NCBI GenBank assembly: GCA_963995505.1
Contig: OZ023192.1
Coordinates: 5,997,001-6,061,000 of the forward strand
Length of the DNA: 64,000 nucleotides
Reading direction: 5' to 3'
Source: Hypericum androsaemum
Lineage: Eukaryota; Streptophyta; Magnoliopsida; Malpighiales; Hypericaceae
Below the pieces are notes generated by a model. The model saw only the letters and a list, made by a program, of their open reading frames with translations, did not search any database and was not told the DNA's origin. Below, one piece after another: positions 24,300 through 37,126 of this stretch. Both the position numbers and the translations under genes were made by a program. Each line of letters begins with the position of its first letter. Position 1 is the first letter of the stretch.

Positions 24300-26633
24300 A
24301 AGGGTGTGGAGCGAATGGAGACTGTCACTGCCAATCGTAAGTCGTTTCGGTAACGATGATAGTGTAGCTCTCTAAATTTTGCCGTGTGGATGAACTAGAT
24401 GTTTTTCTGATAGATCTGAGGTGCAAAAAAATTCTACAGATCAGTTCGTTCGTCAACAATCAACATGGGCTAATACGTAACTCGGGATTAATAAACCCAA
24501 AAGCAATGCGTCGTTGGTTTGCAGTAAATTTTTCCGCAACTTGAGATTCTAAAACTCTTATTTCAGAAAGCAATCCGTCTTTTTGTCCATCTAAAAAAAC
24601 AGACTGTAGAGCGTACTTATATTTCACAACTTTTCAGTTGCAACCAGACCAGGAAAGTGGCACAAGAAAATTAGGAAATTCAGATTCTGATCATGTAAGA
24701 GAAGGTAACCCATTATAACTAATCTGATCATGTCAGAGAATGGATGGTAAAAAGAAAGAGCTCTTTTTGGGCATTGCTTGTGTAATAAGAGAACTTTACG
24801 CGTATGTTCCTGGTTCTGTAATGAGTAATGTTGCTGCAACGCAGCCACATGCAGATGCCCATAAACTTTTTACCTATTTGGTTTCGGATTTACTTCTCTT
24901 TCTTACACGCTTCACCTTTTCACCTTGTTCAACCTAGAAACATGATCGGTGAAAGTTGATCCAAATGTCAAGGATATTGAATTTCAGCTTTCAAGACCGA
25001 CTCTTTCAGCCGCTTAGACAACTATCCTCTTTACGCCTCGCTGCCCCATTTTATCCGTGCCCTGGTGTTTTAAGAAAATTTTAATTGTGTTCAAATTTTA
25101 CGAATATAAAAAATATTATTGGAAAAATCATTTCTTGAAATAGAGTCTGATAGTTCGTTACTACTTAGAGAGGCTTGAACAAATGAATCTTGTGTAGAGA
25201 GACATCACTTGTATAAAATCAGAAAGTGATCGACTTTTCCTTACTAGATCGTTATATTTTAAAGCCATAATTGTTTCTGAAGGAAATTGAATTAAAACCT
25301 TAAAGTTGCGGCTTAAGCAGAACAGGGTACCTTCACTAGCTTTTGATCAATTTATTTCTCTATACAACCAGTTGAATTTATTGCTTCAATAGTTGCTAAT
25401 AGTTTATTACTTAATACTAACTATAATAACAGATTTAAGGATTGTGCCATTTCCTTGCAACTTTTGTCAGACAAAAATCATGGAGACCATATATAATTGG
25501 TTTACGAAGAGATAGGTACATTAAAATTTTCAATATAAATGAAGATAATATGATTTTTATATTAGAGACATTTTTGGGACAGGAATATTAAGTATAGTGT
25601 GTAAAATTATGTCCTAAAATAATAATAAAAATACCAAATTTATATAAATATATTTTAAATAACGCCAACTTTATTGATACCAAAGAAAAAAAAAGTTTCA
25701 TTAAAATCAACCCGTAAAAGAATCCCATGTTAACTCTCATGCGGGTAGCTTATGAAACCCAAAAGGTACTATGCCGCTCCCTCTCCGCTAAGCACTCCTA
25801 TTTCGAACCCGATAGCTAACCTCATTTCTTGCGAGATAAAATTCACCGTGATATCTTTTTAGCTGGATGCGTGCCCTTTTGGTTACTACGTGTAGGCTGC
25901 TCCTCCTCTGCAATGTCCCTCAATTTCTAACCCGGAAAGAGTGACATCGCTCGAATTGCCACCTTGTCGACAGAGTCCACAACATCAAATTCATTGACAT
26001 TTAAACTCAGCAAGTAGTTGGGCTCGTCGAGACTAGTCCCTTTACTGGCCCGTCGCAGTTACCACTACCTCCCGCGGACTGTCATGGCCATCTCCCTGCT
26101 CCCCCTGTTCCACCTCATTGGCCGCTAGGCCCGGCATCAGAGACCCCTCCATGCCAGCCTTATTCACCAAAAACTCAACAACGTCGCATGACTCCTCCGG
26201 GGTATCCATGGCAGCTCGCCTCTCAGATCCTTCCTCCAACTGGACCCTAACCTCTTCCCGAGCATCACAATTGATTTGAAACAAGATAAACTGCACCAAA
26301 AAAATTACTTAATAACAAGAGGTGAATAAAATACATTTTTTATTTTTTTAAAATATTTAATATTTAAGTATGACCGATCTAAAATAATGAAAATTTTAAA
26401 TAACATGTGTACACATTTTAGGTTATTATACGAAATTGCTCTTTATTCCTTTAAAAAAATGAAAAAGGTTGTTTTGTATTTTATTTTGAAATTATTAGGG
26501 CAAATGCATTTTAGTGATCACTCGTATTCAAAAAATGGCACCGGATTTTTGTTAAGTAGATTAATCTAAATTTGAAAAAAATTTAAAATATGGTAAAATT
26601 ATTCTGAGTCGAGATATTTTAGTTTGATTAGAA
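24300..26633. other. Intergenic with a GC-richer patch
   Basis: 24,300-25,680 is AT-rich and probably includes the 3' UTR of the SART3-like gene. From about 25,690 to 26,290 the GC content rises and the minus strand is open for 85 codons (26299-26042), with an E-rich stretch; I do not recognise it. Further stops in the same patch suggest a decayed coding fragment, perhaps from a retroelement. No family is claimed. Confidence 0.35.
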
Positions 26634-26642
26634 TATCTTATT

Positions 26643-27043
26643 GGAATAATTACTTTCGGTCCCTTGGAGTTTGCCTAAATTACTGTTTTAACCCCTCATA
26701 TTTTAAAACCCACACTTTGGCCCCCCTAATTTGCAATTATTGAACTTTAAGCCCCTCGCTGATGTCATCATTCATTTTTTTATTTTTAAATCAAAAAATA
26801 ACTTTTATACCCTTCAATAAAAAAAATGATGACATCAACGAATGATCGGTATAATAGTCATTTATTGAAGGGTATAATAGTCATTTATTGATTTAAAAAT
26901 AGACAAAAAATGAATGATGATATCAGCAAGGGATCTTAGAGTTCAATAATGGCAAACTAGAAGGGCCAAAGGGTGGATTTCAAAACAAGAAGAGTTAAAA
27001 CAGTAATTTAGGTAAACTCTAGAAAGTCGAGAGTAATTTTCCC
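26643..27043. mobile_element. Mutator-like MITE, 401 bp, with 9-bp target duplication
   Basis: The two halves are inverted repeats: GGAATAATTAC...GAGTTTGCCTAAATTACTG on the left against GGGAAAATTAC...GAGTTTACCTAAATTACTG read from the right end. The arms are about 190 bp each, with a short A-rich centre. The 9-mer TATCTTATT occurs at 26634-26642 and again at 27044-27052, a perfect target-site duplication of the length Mutator-like transposases make. There is no coding sequence, so it depends on a transposase elsewhere. Both arms hold a TGATGTCATC-type motif. Confidence 0.9.
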
Positions 27044-27052
27044 TATCTTATT

Positions 27053-28684
27053 TAATCTAAGTTTTCGTTGGTGGAGATTGCCCGTACAGTTGCGACAACG
27101 GTTCAGCCTTTACCTTCTCTACATGCGCACTTTATTAAAAGCATGCGTCTCTGTTTCTCTCTCTCTCCTCGGAACACAAAACAGTAATTTTTTTTCTTTT
27201 ATGGGATCACGCAATATGAAATGAGCCTGCCTGCCTCGACTACTCATCCGTCTTTTCTCCGTTACAGTCTTTACTCACCTTTTTTTTCACTTTTTAGTTT
27301 TCGCTGAAATTTCTTACGTGGCCAGACTTTCCATACAATAACGATTAGCAGATTTAATACTTATTTATTGGATTCCCTTTTCCTTTAAGTGAAATCTGAA
27401 TAAACTACAATCTACTTGATATTAACAATTTGAACAATCTTGAAATGCAAAGCTTAAGAATCCATGATCTAATTGGTAGTCTGACTAATCAGACAAGGAT
27501 CTGATACTGATACCGAATCATTTTTATACAAAAATGTGGATACTGCCGTGGAACAGTTAAAAATTTGGAGTGATCGGTTCACTCGGCTAGAATGGCTGGT
27601 AACACAAAACTGCCCAATTTTTTTTCTCTCTTAGTTTTGCTAGATTAAAATAAGATTTGATATTTCTAAATGATAACTTCACAGTATATGAACTTTTCTC
27701 AAATATTGTGGTTTTAAATCTGAATTCTTTCTGTTCTTTCTTCTTTGCCTCACGGAGGAATCCCAAATTAAATATTGTTCCTTTTTTCAAAAAGAAGGTT
27801 AGGCAAGCGATTTTTAACACATCGGTTACGTAACCATCTGTTTTGAAAAAAATTACTAACTTTTCTATCAAAATTAAAATTCCAAACTTTTAAAAATTAT
27901 CATACTGCTGTCGTGTTACCCTAAGTATTGAATTTGAAAATAGAAAATTATTTTACTTATTAGATGTGAAAATAAATTATTATATCAAGATTCTGTCAAT
28001 ATATGCAAGAGTACCATCAGAAAATTCAATCGTCTTAGAATAAAAGTTTTCGTATATAAATACCTACTGGCTACAGAAATCTCCTTACAAATTTAAATTA
28101 TTCATTTTTATTTTTATTTTCGGTAGTCATGGATTTCATTTTCTTCATTTGGCATATGTTTTCCGATTAAAGTTGACAGATAAAGATAGAGTCTACTGTA
28201 TTTTGTATTTGCATAAAAAAGGGTCCTACCGGTTTCCTAATTATAAAAAGAAAATCAATATTCTTTTTATTGAGGATCTATATTCTGTACCACAACAACA
28301 AAGCTTATACATTGTCGATCAATTTTAACAATGATAACTAAAAATTTTTGAGTTTGAATTCTTACAAACATATTAATATTTGTTAGGAGTGCCTATCCTA
28401 CTCAAATTTGAATTAAATAGTTTAGTCGTGTCCGGATATCGGATGGAATTAAAAAATCAACTTTATCAATGTAAGTACGGATGACTTTATTTGATGACGG
28501 AGCCTAAATAATTATTTTCAAATTTAGAACCATGTTTAAGTTTGATCTAGATGAAGTGTAACACTAATAGTTGTTCTCGGGGGTCCCCAGGGTTTCCAAT
28601 GCAGTTGGTGTGTTTCATAACTCTCAGAGTTTCGTGCATGCATGGATAGGACCTCTAATTCTAGCTATGTGACCTCTCTTTTTC
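27053..28684. other. AT-rich intergenic sequence
   Basis: No gene seen. A CT-rich run lies at about 27,155-27,175. The stretch 28,560-28,690 (GGGGTCCCCAGGG, later GATCCCCAGTTAGAGG) is GC-richer and probably belongs to the LINE fragment that follows. Confidence 0.45.
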
Positions 28685-28701
28685 GTGATCCCCAGTTAGA
28701 G

Positions 28702-28990
28702 GTCCCTTGGAAATTCAGAAACCGTTGACTGCAGGTTCTTAGGAAGCTTGGTGACATGGAGTTTATCGTTACACATATTTTTCGTGAAGCGGATACCTTA
28801 TCTAAAGTGAATGAGGATGAATGGTGGTACTATATCCTGAAATTTATTATATTTTATATGGGCAAAGGTCTTTCTTTGCTCCCGTACTATCATTTTTTGC
28901 AGTGGAACGCTCGAGACACTCTTTTTCTCGGCTGTAGTTTTTTCCACTAGGTTTTGTTGCGTCAGAGTTTTAACGAAGCATTCGACTGCA
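28702..28990 (+). pseudogene. LINE RNase H-domain 3' fragment
   Basis: Reading from 28702, the residues VPWKFRNR, a stop (TGA at 28726-28728 where tryptophan is expected), LQVL, then MEFIVTHIFREADTLSKVNE and EWWYY match the end of the plant LINE RNase H domain, in which HxxREGN...AD(A/T)L is typical. The GTCAGAGTTTTAACGAAGCA phrase after it resembles the tail at 33,385, suggesting one family. Truncated at the 5' side, with no reverse transcriptase. Confidence 0.7.
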
Positions 28991-29019
28991 AGCTCATACA
29001 CAACGTATGAGAGAATTTG

Positions 29020-32000
29020 TTTCTATTTATTTGGTTTTCTCTCTTGACTACCGCTTAAGATTTTTTCGGTTGCTTTACGTTCTTATAATTTTTTTCATTT
29101 GATTTTTTAACATATATTTCTCTATTCATTAAAATAGTTTGATCACAATCACAGTACACTCACTTGAAGTTACTAAGAAAATATAACTCATTATTTATTT
29201 TTTGCGGCCAAGGTATCTTTAATCTCACTTTATAATAGGACCTCTCGTGGGGTCCGGAATAAAGAGAAGGATACCAACGGAATGTGTAAAAGGGAAGTCA
29301 GTCTTTTTCGAATTTTGTTGTTTCCTTGCTTTGAATCTCATGCCATTTCTTTGCAGTGCCTTTAGTTTGGTATTTTCATGTCCAGACAGACATAGAAAAG
29401 CCACGGGAATGTTCCCAACGGGCCGGCTACTCCTAACTTTATTAAGGAAATTTCAATTTCAAACATTACTATTGAAAGTAAGAATTGACAGTGTTTATCA
29501 TTGATTCTAAAAAATTATAGATAAAATGAGTGCAATCATACTTTGCTAATGTACCTGATCTTATCAAAATTTGAAAATTAAACAGGGTTGGACAAGTAAT
29601 ACTAGAACAAATCACCTATTGGGAAGTTCTAGTTTTATACCCCTTTCTTTAAATCTTGATAATAAAAAAAAGAAACGCATCGGAATTGCTTTACAGATTC
29701 CATTATCTATTTTAATAATGTGATGCTTCGACATAGATAAGATAAAGAAAGAAAAACGTCATGCATATCCATGTCCACCTGTTATTGATTGGGATGACTT
29801 ATAACATTGGATATTTTGATGACTGATTAATATTTTCGGTCAAGGACATAATTGTTTGACATATATCTAATATGAAACATGGAAATATATGGCGATAATT
29901 AACGTGAATTTTTATATGCAATTAAAAACTTTGTTCTTTTACGGACTACTAATTCTGAAATTACAGGAAACAAGAATTTGTTATTTTTGTTGCTCGCATC
30001 CGAATTAATTTACTGAATGAATGTCTTGATACCGAGTAATTTTGACTAATTAATTTACTGAATGAATGATTCGTTACGAGATAATTTAAACTAAAAAGTC
30101 TGTGCATAGTATATATAGTTGCAAAATACATGGTAACCAAATTGTAAGACGCGTAATTGGCTCTTCTACAATTTGATCCAAGCGCGATCTTGTTCACTAA
30201 GAGGTGATCTTTTTTATAAGTACAATTTTTGTATATCTCTAATATAATTAGAATTTATAAATATATTAGGCTATATCTATCGCCTACGATTTTAACGTGA
30301 ACTTTATGAAACATGTATCATAAGCTCCATTAGTTCATTCAAGAGGAAGTGAAGTTCTATAGAATTAGAAGTCAGATATGAACAATAGATCTGTAGCGGA
30401 AGATTATTAAACCTTGCTTGAAAAGTTTGTGTGAACTCCTCCAATATGGAATCATACATTTGATCTTAAAATTTTGAGTTAAATATAAATATTTTAACAT
30501 AATATTATAGTCAATTACTTTTGTAAAACTCATCTCATTTATTGTTCTTGCACGTTCCTCGATGAGATATTGGCAAAGTCAAAAACTTTATAAATCTAAT
30601 TACGATGGACTTCGTTCGAAGAGAAAGATAAAGATGTAGTTTGAAAGTAAAAGGCTCATCACCATATGATATGTGGCACGTTGGATATAAATTTGTAAGC
30701 AGAAGGGCTTGGAGTGTGCAAACTTTATTGGCATACAGTAATATGTTCTGAAATTAGAAAAGTGGAGGCTTAACATAATTTTTCAAATATCAACAAGCGC
30801 TAATATGAGGTTGTTATACTTTAATAAAGAGATCTCGAATTTGTGTACTTGGAAACCTAAGAGTGTTAAATATATTTTTTTGAAATTTTTTTCTACTTTT
30901 TAAAGATTCTACCTGGATCAAATCTAAATTAATCAGATTATTCAGATATCATATAATGTAAAAACATAACTAATCAAACACATGAATGCACATCGGCTAA
31001 AACTAAAACTGCATGAGAAGGAAAGAAACACAGACGGCCCGATTGTCTAAACATTTGAAGCTAAAAGAAAGGAAAACAACTTCACATGTGTAGTGATTTC
31101 CTTTGGTGGAAAATTGTGAAATTATTCCACTTTGAGGTAAAGTGGAAGCATGAGTATGGATTTAGTAAGCATGATGGACGCTTGCTGAAGCTTGTTGGTG
31201 ATGTGGTCGCTGCCTCACAATATGGGTCAATCTGACATTTCAATTTTAGTGCATACATGAGCACATATAACATTACTTACAAGGCCTATAAGAATTGACG
31301 GATCCTGGATTCAAACTTATACAAAATATATTTGTTATAAAAATTTACTTAAAAAAAGAGAGACATGAGTACATATGTAAACTAAAGGATACTTGTCCAA
31401 ATAACACGAAGCGTATATGAATTGACAAAAATTCATAGTTCAACTTTTAGCCAATGTAATATTGGGGTTAAAATTTACTTTTTAAAAAGAGTACGTCGGC
31501 TATTTGTCCCATTTTAAAAAACTCATGATGAAAAGCATTGAATCATATAAATTGTACAAGCAACTGCATAGAATAATTCAATCCTAAAAATATGTAAAGG
31601 TCATGCTGTAGTATTTATTTTATGGTCTCGATTTTATGTGTCATAGTGCAGTTTTTGGTGAATTTTTTTTGCCACCTTGTAGTTCTTGAATTAGGAGACA
31701 CCAATTTTGATTCAAAAAATTGTTCAAACTATATCCTAACTTAACTTTTTTGTATGAACTAAAACATTAAAATCCTTTCTAAAAAAAACTTTAAAATCAG
31801 TTGGACTAACATTTTAATAATTTGTTTAGGCCTTGGAGTTCTTAACCTTTTTTATTTATTTTTCTCTTTCTCATCTCCTTCTATAACATTTTACTTTTCT
31901 TTATTAATAAAGGTTCCTAATTAGTAACATTTTAATAACTTGTTTATACTTCCTTCATTGGATTTCACCAATATTGAGGCATCTTTCCTGTGAGACTCGG

Positions 32001-33364
32001 CTACTTTTTTTTTCTTTTCTCGAAAAAATGAAACTGAAAGTTTAAATTAAAAATGAGACATAACAAAAATATCTGAAGAAAAAAGAGTTAAACCCAAAGT
32101 ATGATTTGGTATAGTTTTTTTTATAAAGCTTTGTATTCACCGATACATGTACTTAGCAGGTTAAAATATGTACATACTTGCACCATAGTGTTCACACATC
32201 TGTGGATAAACCCCAAAAATACCACCGACCTCGAAATCTATAATTTGGTAGAATTAATGGTTAAAATTTTATATAAATTTAAATAATTGCACATTTCAAT
32301 TTCATAAATTTTATTTAAAAAATAAATGATTCAAATATTGTTCGGCACGTAAAGCTCACCATAAAATTAATTCATCAACTTTACCACATGAAATTGCGTT
32401 CCCCGAACAAACCGACGACCTAGAGGCTAGAGCTATGAATGAGCCATGGATTACTAACGGCTCCATGTACAATTAGAAATCGAAGCCTGGAGCTCCTCTA
32501 ATCCGTAAAATTTGCCGCACCTTAGACGGACTACCCACTACGGCTATCGATACCGACCGGGCGCAGGAAGCGACAAAGGTTTTAATTATTAAAAAAATCA
32601 AAAAGGTTACATAATCGGCGACCGATTCGGGCAGCCGCTCGGTAGGTTGGCCACTAATTTTTTTTTTAAATCTTAATCCAATTCTATGACATGTGGCACA
32701 ATATTAATCGTTGAAATAGATATTTGATATAATTTGTATGGTTATAAAATTAAATCTTTTAATAAAATAAATAAATAAAAATTTTCAATTTTCAATTCTC
32801 TATAAATAGAGTCTAATATTTGACATATTTTGATACACAATTTAATCTTCTCTCTTTTCTCACTACATAATCTCTTTATATTCTTTAGTTATATTATTTC
32901 TATTATAGATCCAAATAATCCATAATATTAATTTTGTTACTTTATTGTAATTTTTTCTTGTTATAAGTACAAACACATAATTTTCATATATTTTATTACA
33001 ATTTATATGAAAAAATAAATTAAAAATAGATAATACGTGGATGAGAAAAAATTAATTATAAAATTTGTTTAGATTATTTAAATAAAAAAATTATTTATTT
33101 ATTTAATGACAGGTTTACACGGTTGCCACAATGGACTGTCTTATCTCTGATCACATTTTTCAGATACTGCGACGAGAAGGTTACAAATGATACCGGCTAA
33201 TGGGTCCACAAGAATAAATGTTGCAAAGACACAACATTGTTCGCAATTTTCAAGAAACCTATATATTGTCCCACTTTGAATTTCTTCCTTTGAGGAGAGA
33301 GATCCATGTGGATTCATCCGGATACAACTACCAATGTATTCTTTTCTTAATACAAATTTTCTTA
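29020..33364. other. Gene-poor AT-rich DNA
   Basis: No gene supported over 4.3 kb. A short local repeat, TTAATTTACTGAATGAATG, occurs at about 30005 and 30051. A GC-richer patch at 32,400-32,660 holds CCGACCGGGCGC and the partly symmetric CGGCGACCGATTCGGGCAGCCG; it is followed by a TATA-like CTATAAATAGAG at about 32,801, which looks like part of a mobile element I cannot classify. Confidence 0.4.
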
Positions 33365-33369
33365 CATAA

Positions 33370-33478
33370 TTTAACCGCGTTAGAATTTTGACGAAGCAGA
33401 CGGTGCGATGAAAAGTTCTACACTATTATGATATAAATATTGCTAATATTAATAAAATTTACTTACCAAAAAAAAATA
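33370..33478 (+). mobile_element. LINE 3' end with poly(A)
   Basis: The sequence runs CGTTAGAATTTTGACGAAGCA, TTAATAAAATTTACTTACC and then nine A residues, the common form of plant L1-type 3' ends. The first phrase matches the one after the RNase H fragment near 28,955. No coding part is left. Confidence 0.55.
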
Positions 33479-33479
33479 T

Positions 33480-34359
33480 CCATCACTATTGTGATTGCTT
33501 TGAATCTTGTAAAAGATTACTTATTTAACTTTTCCCTAACACTTTTGACTTGGTAGTATAGATCAGGTAGCCAATTCTCAGATCACCTCCATTTAACAGA
33601 TTCTTCGGCCGCGCTTTCTTTAATGATTTTGCGTGTTTGAGCAATAAATTAACGAGTGAAGTTGTCATTCTCATCGCGAGAAACAAGTAATAGCGCCAAG
33701 GTTGAGGCCATCAACGGTTCTGGTGGAAAATGAGCGAGTTCCGTGCCTAAGACGAAGGTCGACGGATTTTGTGAAATTTGTGTTTCGGATCATTGGGGGA
33801 CGAACTCTCTTTGTCACCATTTGTGATCGCTCTTATTCCAAACATGTCATCGAGATCGTTTTCGACGTTTTCATAATAAAATTGCGAAAACCATTGGAAG
33901 AAACATTAGGAGAGAATCACTAAAATGAGCAGTATCTATTAGGCTACCTCATGTAAAATCAACAAGGATCGACTGAACAATTAGAATATTAACTGAGATG
34001 CAAGCTTGTATAGCCCAAATGAATTACTAATAAAAGTGACAACAAAGATAAAACAAGAAATCAAAGATGGGTAAAGTCTCTAACTGTGGTTTTGAATTAC
34101 GGAATAATGAATAAAGTGATAATTACGTTCAGAACAAAAAAATCAAACCTCGAAAATTTTCGGATAGTGGAATAATATAGAAGAAATAAGTCCATAGTTT
34201 GTACTCTCCCAAGTAAAACCAAATGCTGAAAATGAACAAAAACCACCAAAATCTAAAATAATTATAATACACGTAAAGGCCTACGCAATAAAATGTACCT
34301 AATTAGTTAAAAATAACAAAATTTCCACATTTAATTACATGCTTCCCTTTCTTGAAACT
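33480..34359. other. Intergenic, no supported gene
   Basis: A 73-codon plus-strand frame at 33702-33923 is the longest, with VPCLRRRSTDFVKFVF near its start. It has no family I recognise and no supporting signals. The rest is AT-rich. Confidence 0.4.
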
Positions 34360-34364
34360 AATAT

Positions 34365-34717
34365 TGTAATGTCCCGTGATTTGATCGACTGTCTCTACAG
34401 ACCAACATAGGTTTTTTCCAGCGTGTTTTGTCCTTACTCACACGCATCCCAGAAAATTTTCCAGGAGGTCACACATCTTGAGAGAACTCCAAGGTCACGC
34501 AGGTCTTTTCCAGCGTATTTTGTTCTCACTCACACGCATCCCAAAAAAATTCCCAGGATGTCACCCATCCGGATCCTACTCACGGCCAAACGTGTTTAAC
34601 CTTGAAGTTCTCTCAAGATGTGTGCCAGAAAAAAAGGTGCACCTTGTTGATATGGATAGTACCGATCAAATCACTTAAGGCATTTCATACAGTACAGATC
34701 ATTAACGGTGTATTACA
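34365..34717 (-). mobile_element. Cassandra-type solo LTR carrying 5S rRNA-like sequence
   Basis: A 353-bp unit begins TGTAAT and ends ATTACA, and is flanked by the 5-mer AATAT at 34360-34364 and 34718-34722. No internal region follows, so it is a solo LTR left by recombination. Inside, the minus strand reads GGATGGGTGACATCCTGGGAA, which is the 3' part of plant 5S rRNA (GGATGGGTGACCTCCTGGGAA) including the internal promoter region, preceded by diverged 5S sequence (GTTAAACACGTTTGG). 5S-containing LTRs mark the Cassandra TRIM family. The strand given is that of the 5S-like sense. The 5S-like segment is partly duplicated (about 34,414-34,500 and 34,505-34,600). Confidence 0.8.
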
Positions 34718-34722
34718 AATAT

Positions 34723-35985
34723 ATATGACTAATTTTTGGGTGAGAAAAAAAAGAATTATATTGATATTTTAATTTTTTTTAGTATCTTAATGCATTAAGA
34801 TATAATCTCATGACTTTAAATTCATAAGTCTATCTCTGCAAACAGACGCCAGCTACAACGAAGATTAGTTTGGCTTAAAAAATATTCAGATTTCTTTATT
34901 TTAATAGTTTTAAATTTCCATAAATTTGAAATACTGCAAACCGTGACTGTGTGGTTCAAAATTACAAATATAATCTCTAATCATTGATCGCAATCAGTGA
35001 CTTTAAACTGGAACTATTTATTAACCAGCATCATACTAGTAAACTTAAGTGTGATCAAGACTAACACCCCAAGTGTGATTTGGTTGTTTGTATAAATGTG
35101 ACAAATTTATCTAGTCATTATTTATAATTTTGAGTTAGATATGAAAATTTAATATGATATTAAAATAAGTTAATCTCGCTTGTATATAAGTTATGAAAAA
35201 ACTATTAATCATATCGCCAATGATAAGTGTAATGAAAAAAAAATTATAAGCGTAAAAATCAATATACTCAATATCTTAAAATTTTTGGTTGAATATAAAA
35301 TTTATAACATAAAATATTTCAGCGGAAACAATATTTGATTATATTCAATAATAAATTATTTATTTACAAATACTTATTGAAGTGATTACATTTGAAGTCT
35401 TGTTAAGTTCGAACCTAGTTAGTGTTCTAACTCTGAATAAGTTTATCTATAATAGATTATTTGTTTTCTGAAAATTTAGGAGCATAGTTTTTTTTTCTCA
35501 GAAATTTAGGAGCATAGTACAATTTACATAAGCAAAAAATAATGAATTTGAGGATGGGATTCTCTGCTGCATTGTCCTATCACCTCTCTGACACACTGCG
35601 CGGCATATGGCGTAAAAACTTGATGGCTGATAGTGCAAGCAAAGCAAAGGCACCGCTACTTCTCGCAACACTTTTTTTTCATCTCAATGTCTTGTCTACA
35701 CCTTTTATTTCCTCAATTTCTACATTTCCCCCCTTGCTCGTCTCTTTTTTTTAGCTTCAAACATCACAATTTTATAAGTATTCTTGGAAAATCACCTCAC
35801 CGCGAGCAGCAGTTAATTGAGAGCATATAATTTCAATATATATATAGTCGAAACTCAATTAGTAACCACATTTTTGTATGTACGAGTAAATCTAAATCTA
35901 GACTTGTGCAAGAGTTTAAGTTATAATCTAAACAAAATGACATCATTTTCCTTCTTGCTTTATCTTCCCACCTAAAAAATAAATT
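34723..35985. other. AT-rich intergenic sequence
   Basis: No gene seen. The phrase AAATTTAGGAGCATAGT occurs twice within 45 bp (about 35,473 and 35,503), a small tandem repeat. A poly-T stretch precedes the second copy. Confidence 0.4.
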
Positions 35986-35989
35986 TAAA

Positions 35990-36200
35990 TAGATTAATAA
36001 ATACTTAGATCAACTAGTAAATAAGTTATTCTAACTTAATCATGTCTTGAATTAGAACATTTAGAAATGTATCAGTGTTAAATATATGATTCTACCAAAA
36101 AAATATATTTAACACTGATACATTTTCAAATGTTCTAATTCAAGATATTATTAAGTTAAAACAACTCATTTACTAATTGATCTAAATATTTATTAATCTA
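35990..36200. repeat. Long imperfect hairpin, 98-bp arms
   Basis: Arm 1 (35990-36087) and arm 2 (36103-36200) are reverse complements over 98 bp with few mismatches; the loop is 15 bases. Matching words include TAGATTAATAAATA / TATTTATTAATCTA, TTGAATTAGAACATTT / AAATGTTCTAATTCAA and TGTATCAGTGTTAAATAT / ATATTTAACACTGATACA. No target duplication was found. Pieces recur to the right, e.g. AAATGTTCTAATTCAAGACATG at about 36,246. It could be a MITE or the source of small RNAs, about 930 bp upstream of the homeobox gene. Confidence 0.8.
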
Positions 36201-36934
36201 TGTTGTGAGAACTTTGTTAATATATGTTGTTAGAACAACTTATTTCCAAATGTTCTAATTCAAGACATGTTAAATATATGTTGTGAGAACTTTGTTACAT
36301 TTTCAAAGTCTTACCCGACTTGAACATAGATTAGTAAATTCAATAACTATCTGAATACCAAATAAAAAAAATCAGAATAGTATTATTCCTCTCTTTGCCC
36401 CTCACACACACCATCTTTTTTCTTTTTCCTCAAGCGTGTATTCTCCCCAAGTATGCTTTTTTGGGGCTTCTACTACTGCTATAAGCTCCTTGCTTAGTGC
36501 CTGCAAAACCCACATCCAAAAACTGAAAACCCATCACTCCTTCTTTCCCACTAAACCTCTCATACTGATTCCATTTCTTCAGCTTCAACCCTTTCTTGTT
36601 TAGTCCTCATTTGGGGTTCCTCCTCCATTTTTGCCTCCAAAACACATGCACTCTCCTTCCAAATACAATGGAACTTCAGTTCAAGCAAACAGAAAGTCAT
36701 TAAGACAGGCAAGTTCTTGAGCTTCTCACCAATTAATTCTCTCTCTCTCTCTCTCTCTACAAGCACACAAGTAGAAGTCTACAAGAAAAGTGGACATTTT
36801 GAGCTGTTATGGGAGTGTTTGAAAGGGAGAAGATAGATTTATTATTGTGAAGATGTCTGAGGTTACTAACAAGAAGAGTCCATAATTACAAAGAGTGTTA
36901 AACCAAGGTCCTACCTTTTAGGAGTTTGTGAAGG

Positions 36935-36946
36935 GTATAAAGAAAC
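36935..36946 (+). promoter_or_regulatory. Putative TATA box of the ZF-HD gene
   Basis: GGGTATAAAGAA lies about 190 bp before the start codon; the leader after it is GA-rich (GAGAGAGAGACC at about 37,097). A CT microsatellite lies further up at about 36,740-36,760, a common feature of plant core promoters. Assigned by motif and distance only. Confidence 0.4.
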
Positions 36947-37126
36947 ATACTATAGATCATTACAATCATTAAGACATCCTCTAATCCCGCATCTTGTCTT
37001 GTTCTATCTCTCTCCTCTTTTGGTCTCCAAACCAAAAAAAAAAGACAGGTACAAAACAAATATAATAGTTGGCCAAAAAAGGGTCATTAGGGGGGAGAGA
37101 GAGAGACCAAACTAGAGAACTAAGAG

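Noticed and set aside
28756..28950. Independent small membrane protein (aromatic-rich 64 codons)
   Set aside because: The first half is plainly the end of a LINE RNase H domain and the remainder is its decayed tail.
32400..32830. CACTA or Harbinger transposon end
   Set aside because: CACTACGG occurs near 32,536 and a TATA box follows, but no inverted partner, target duplication or transposase was found.
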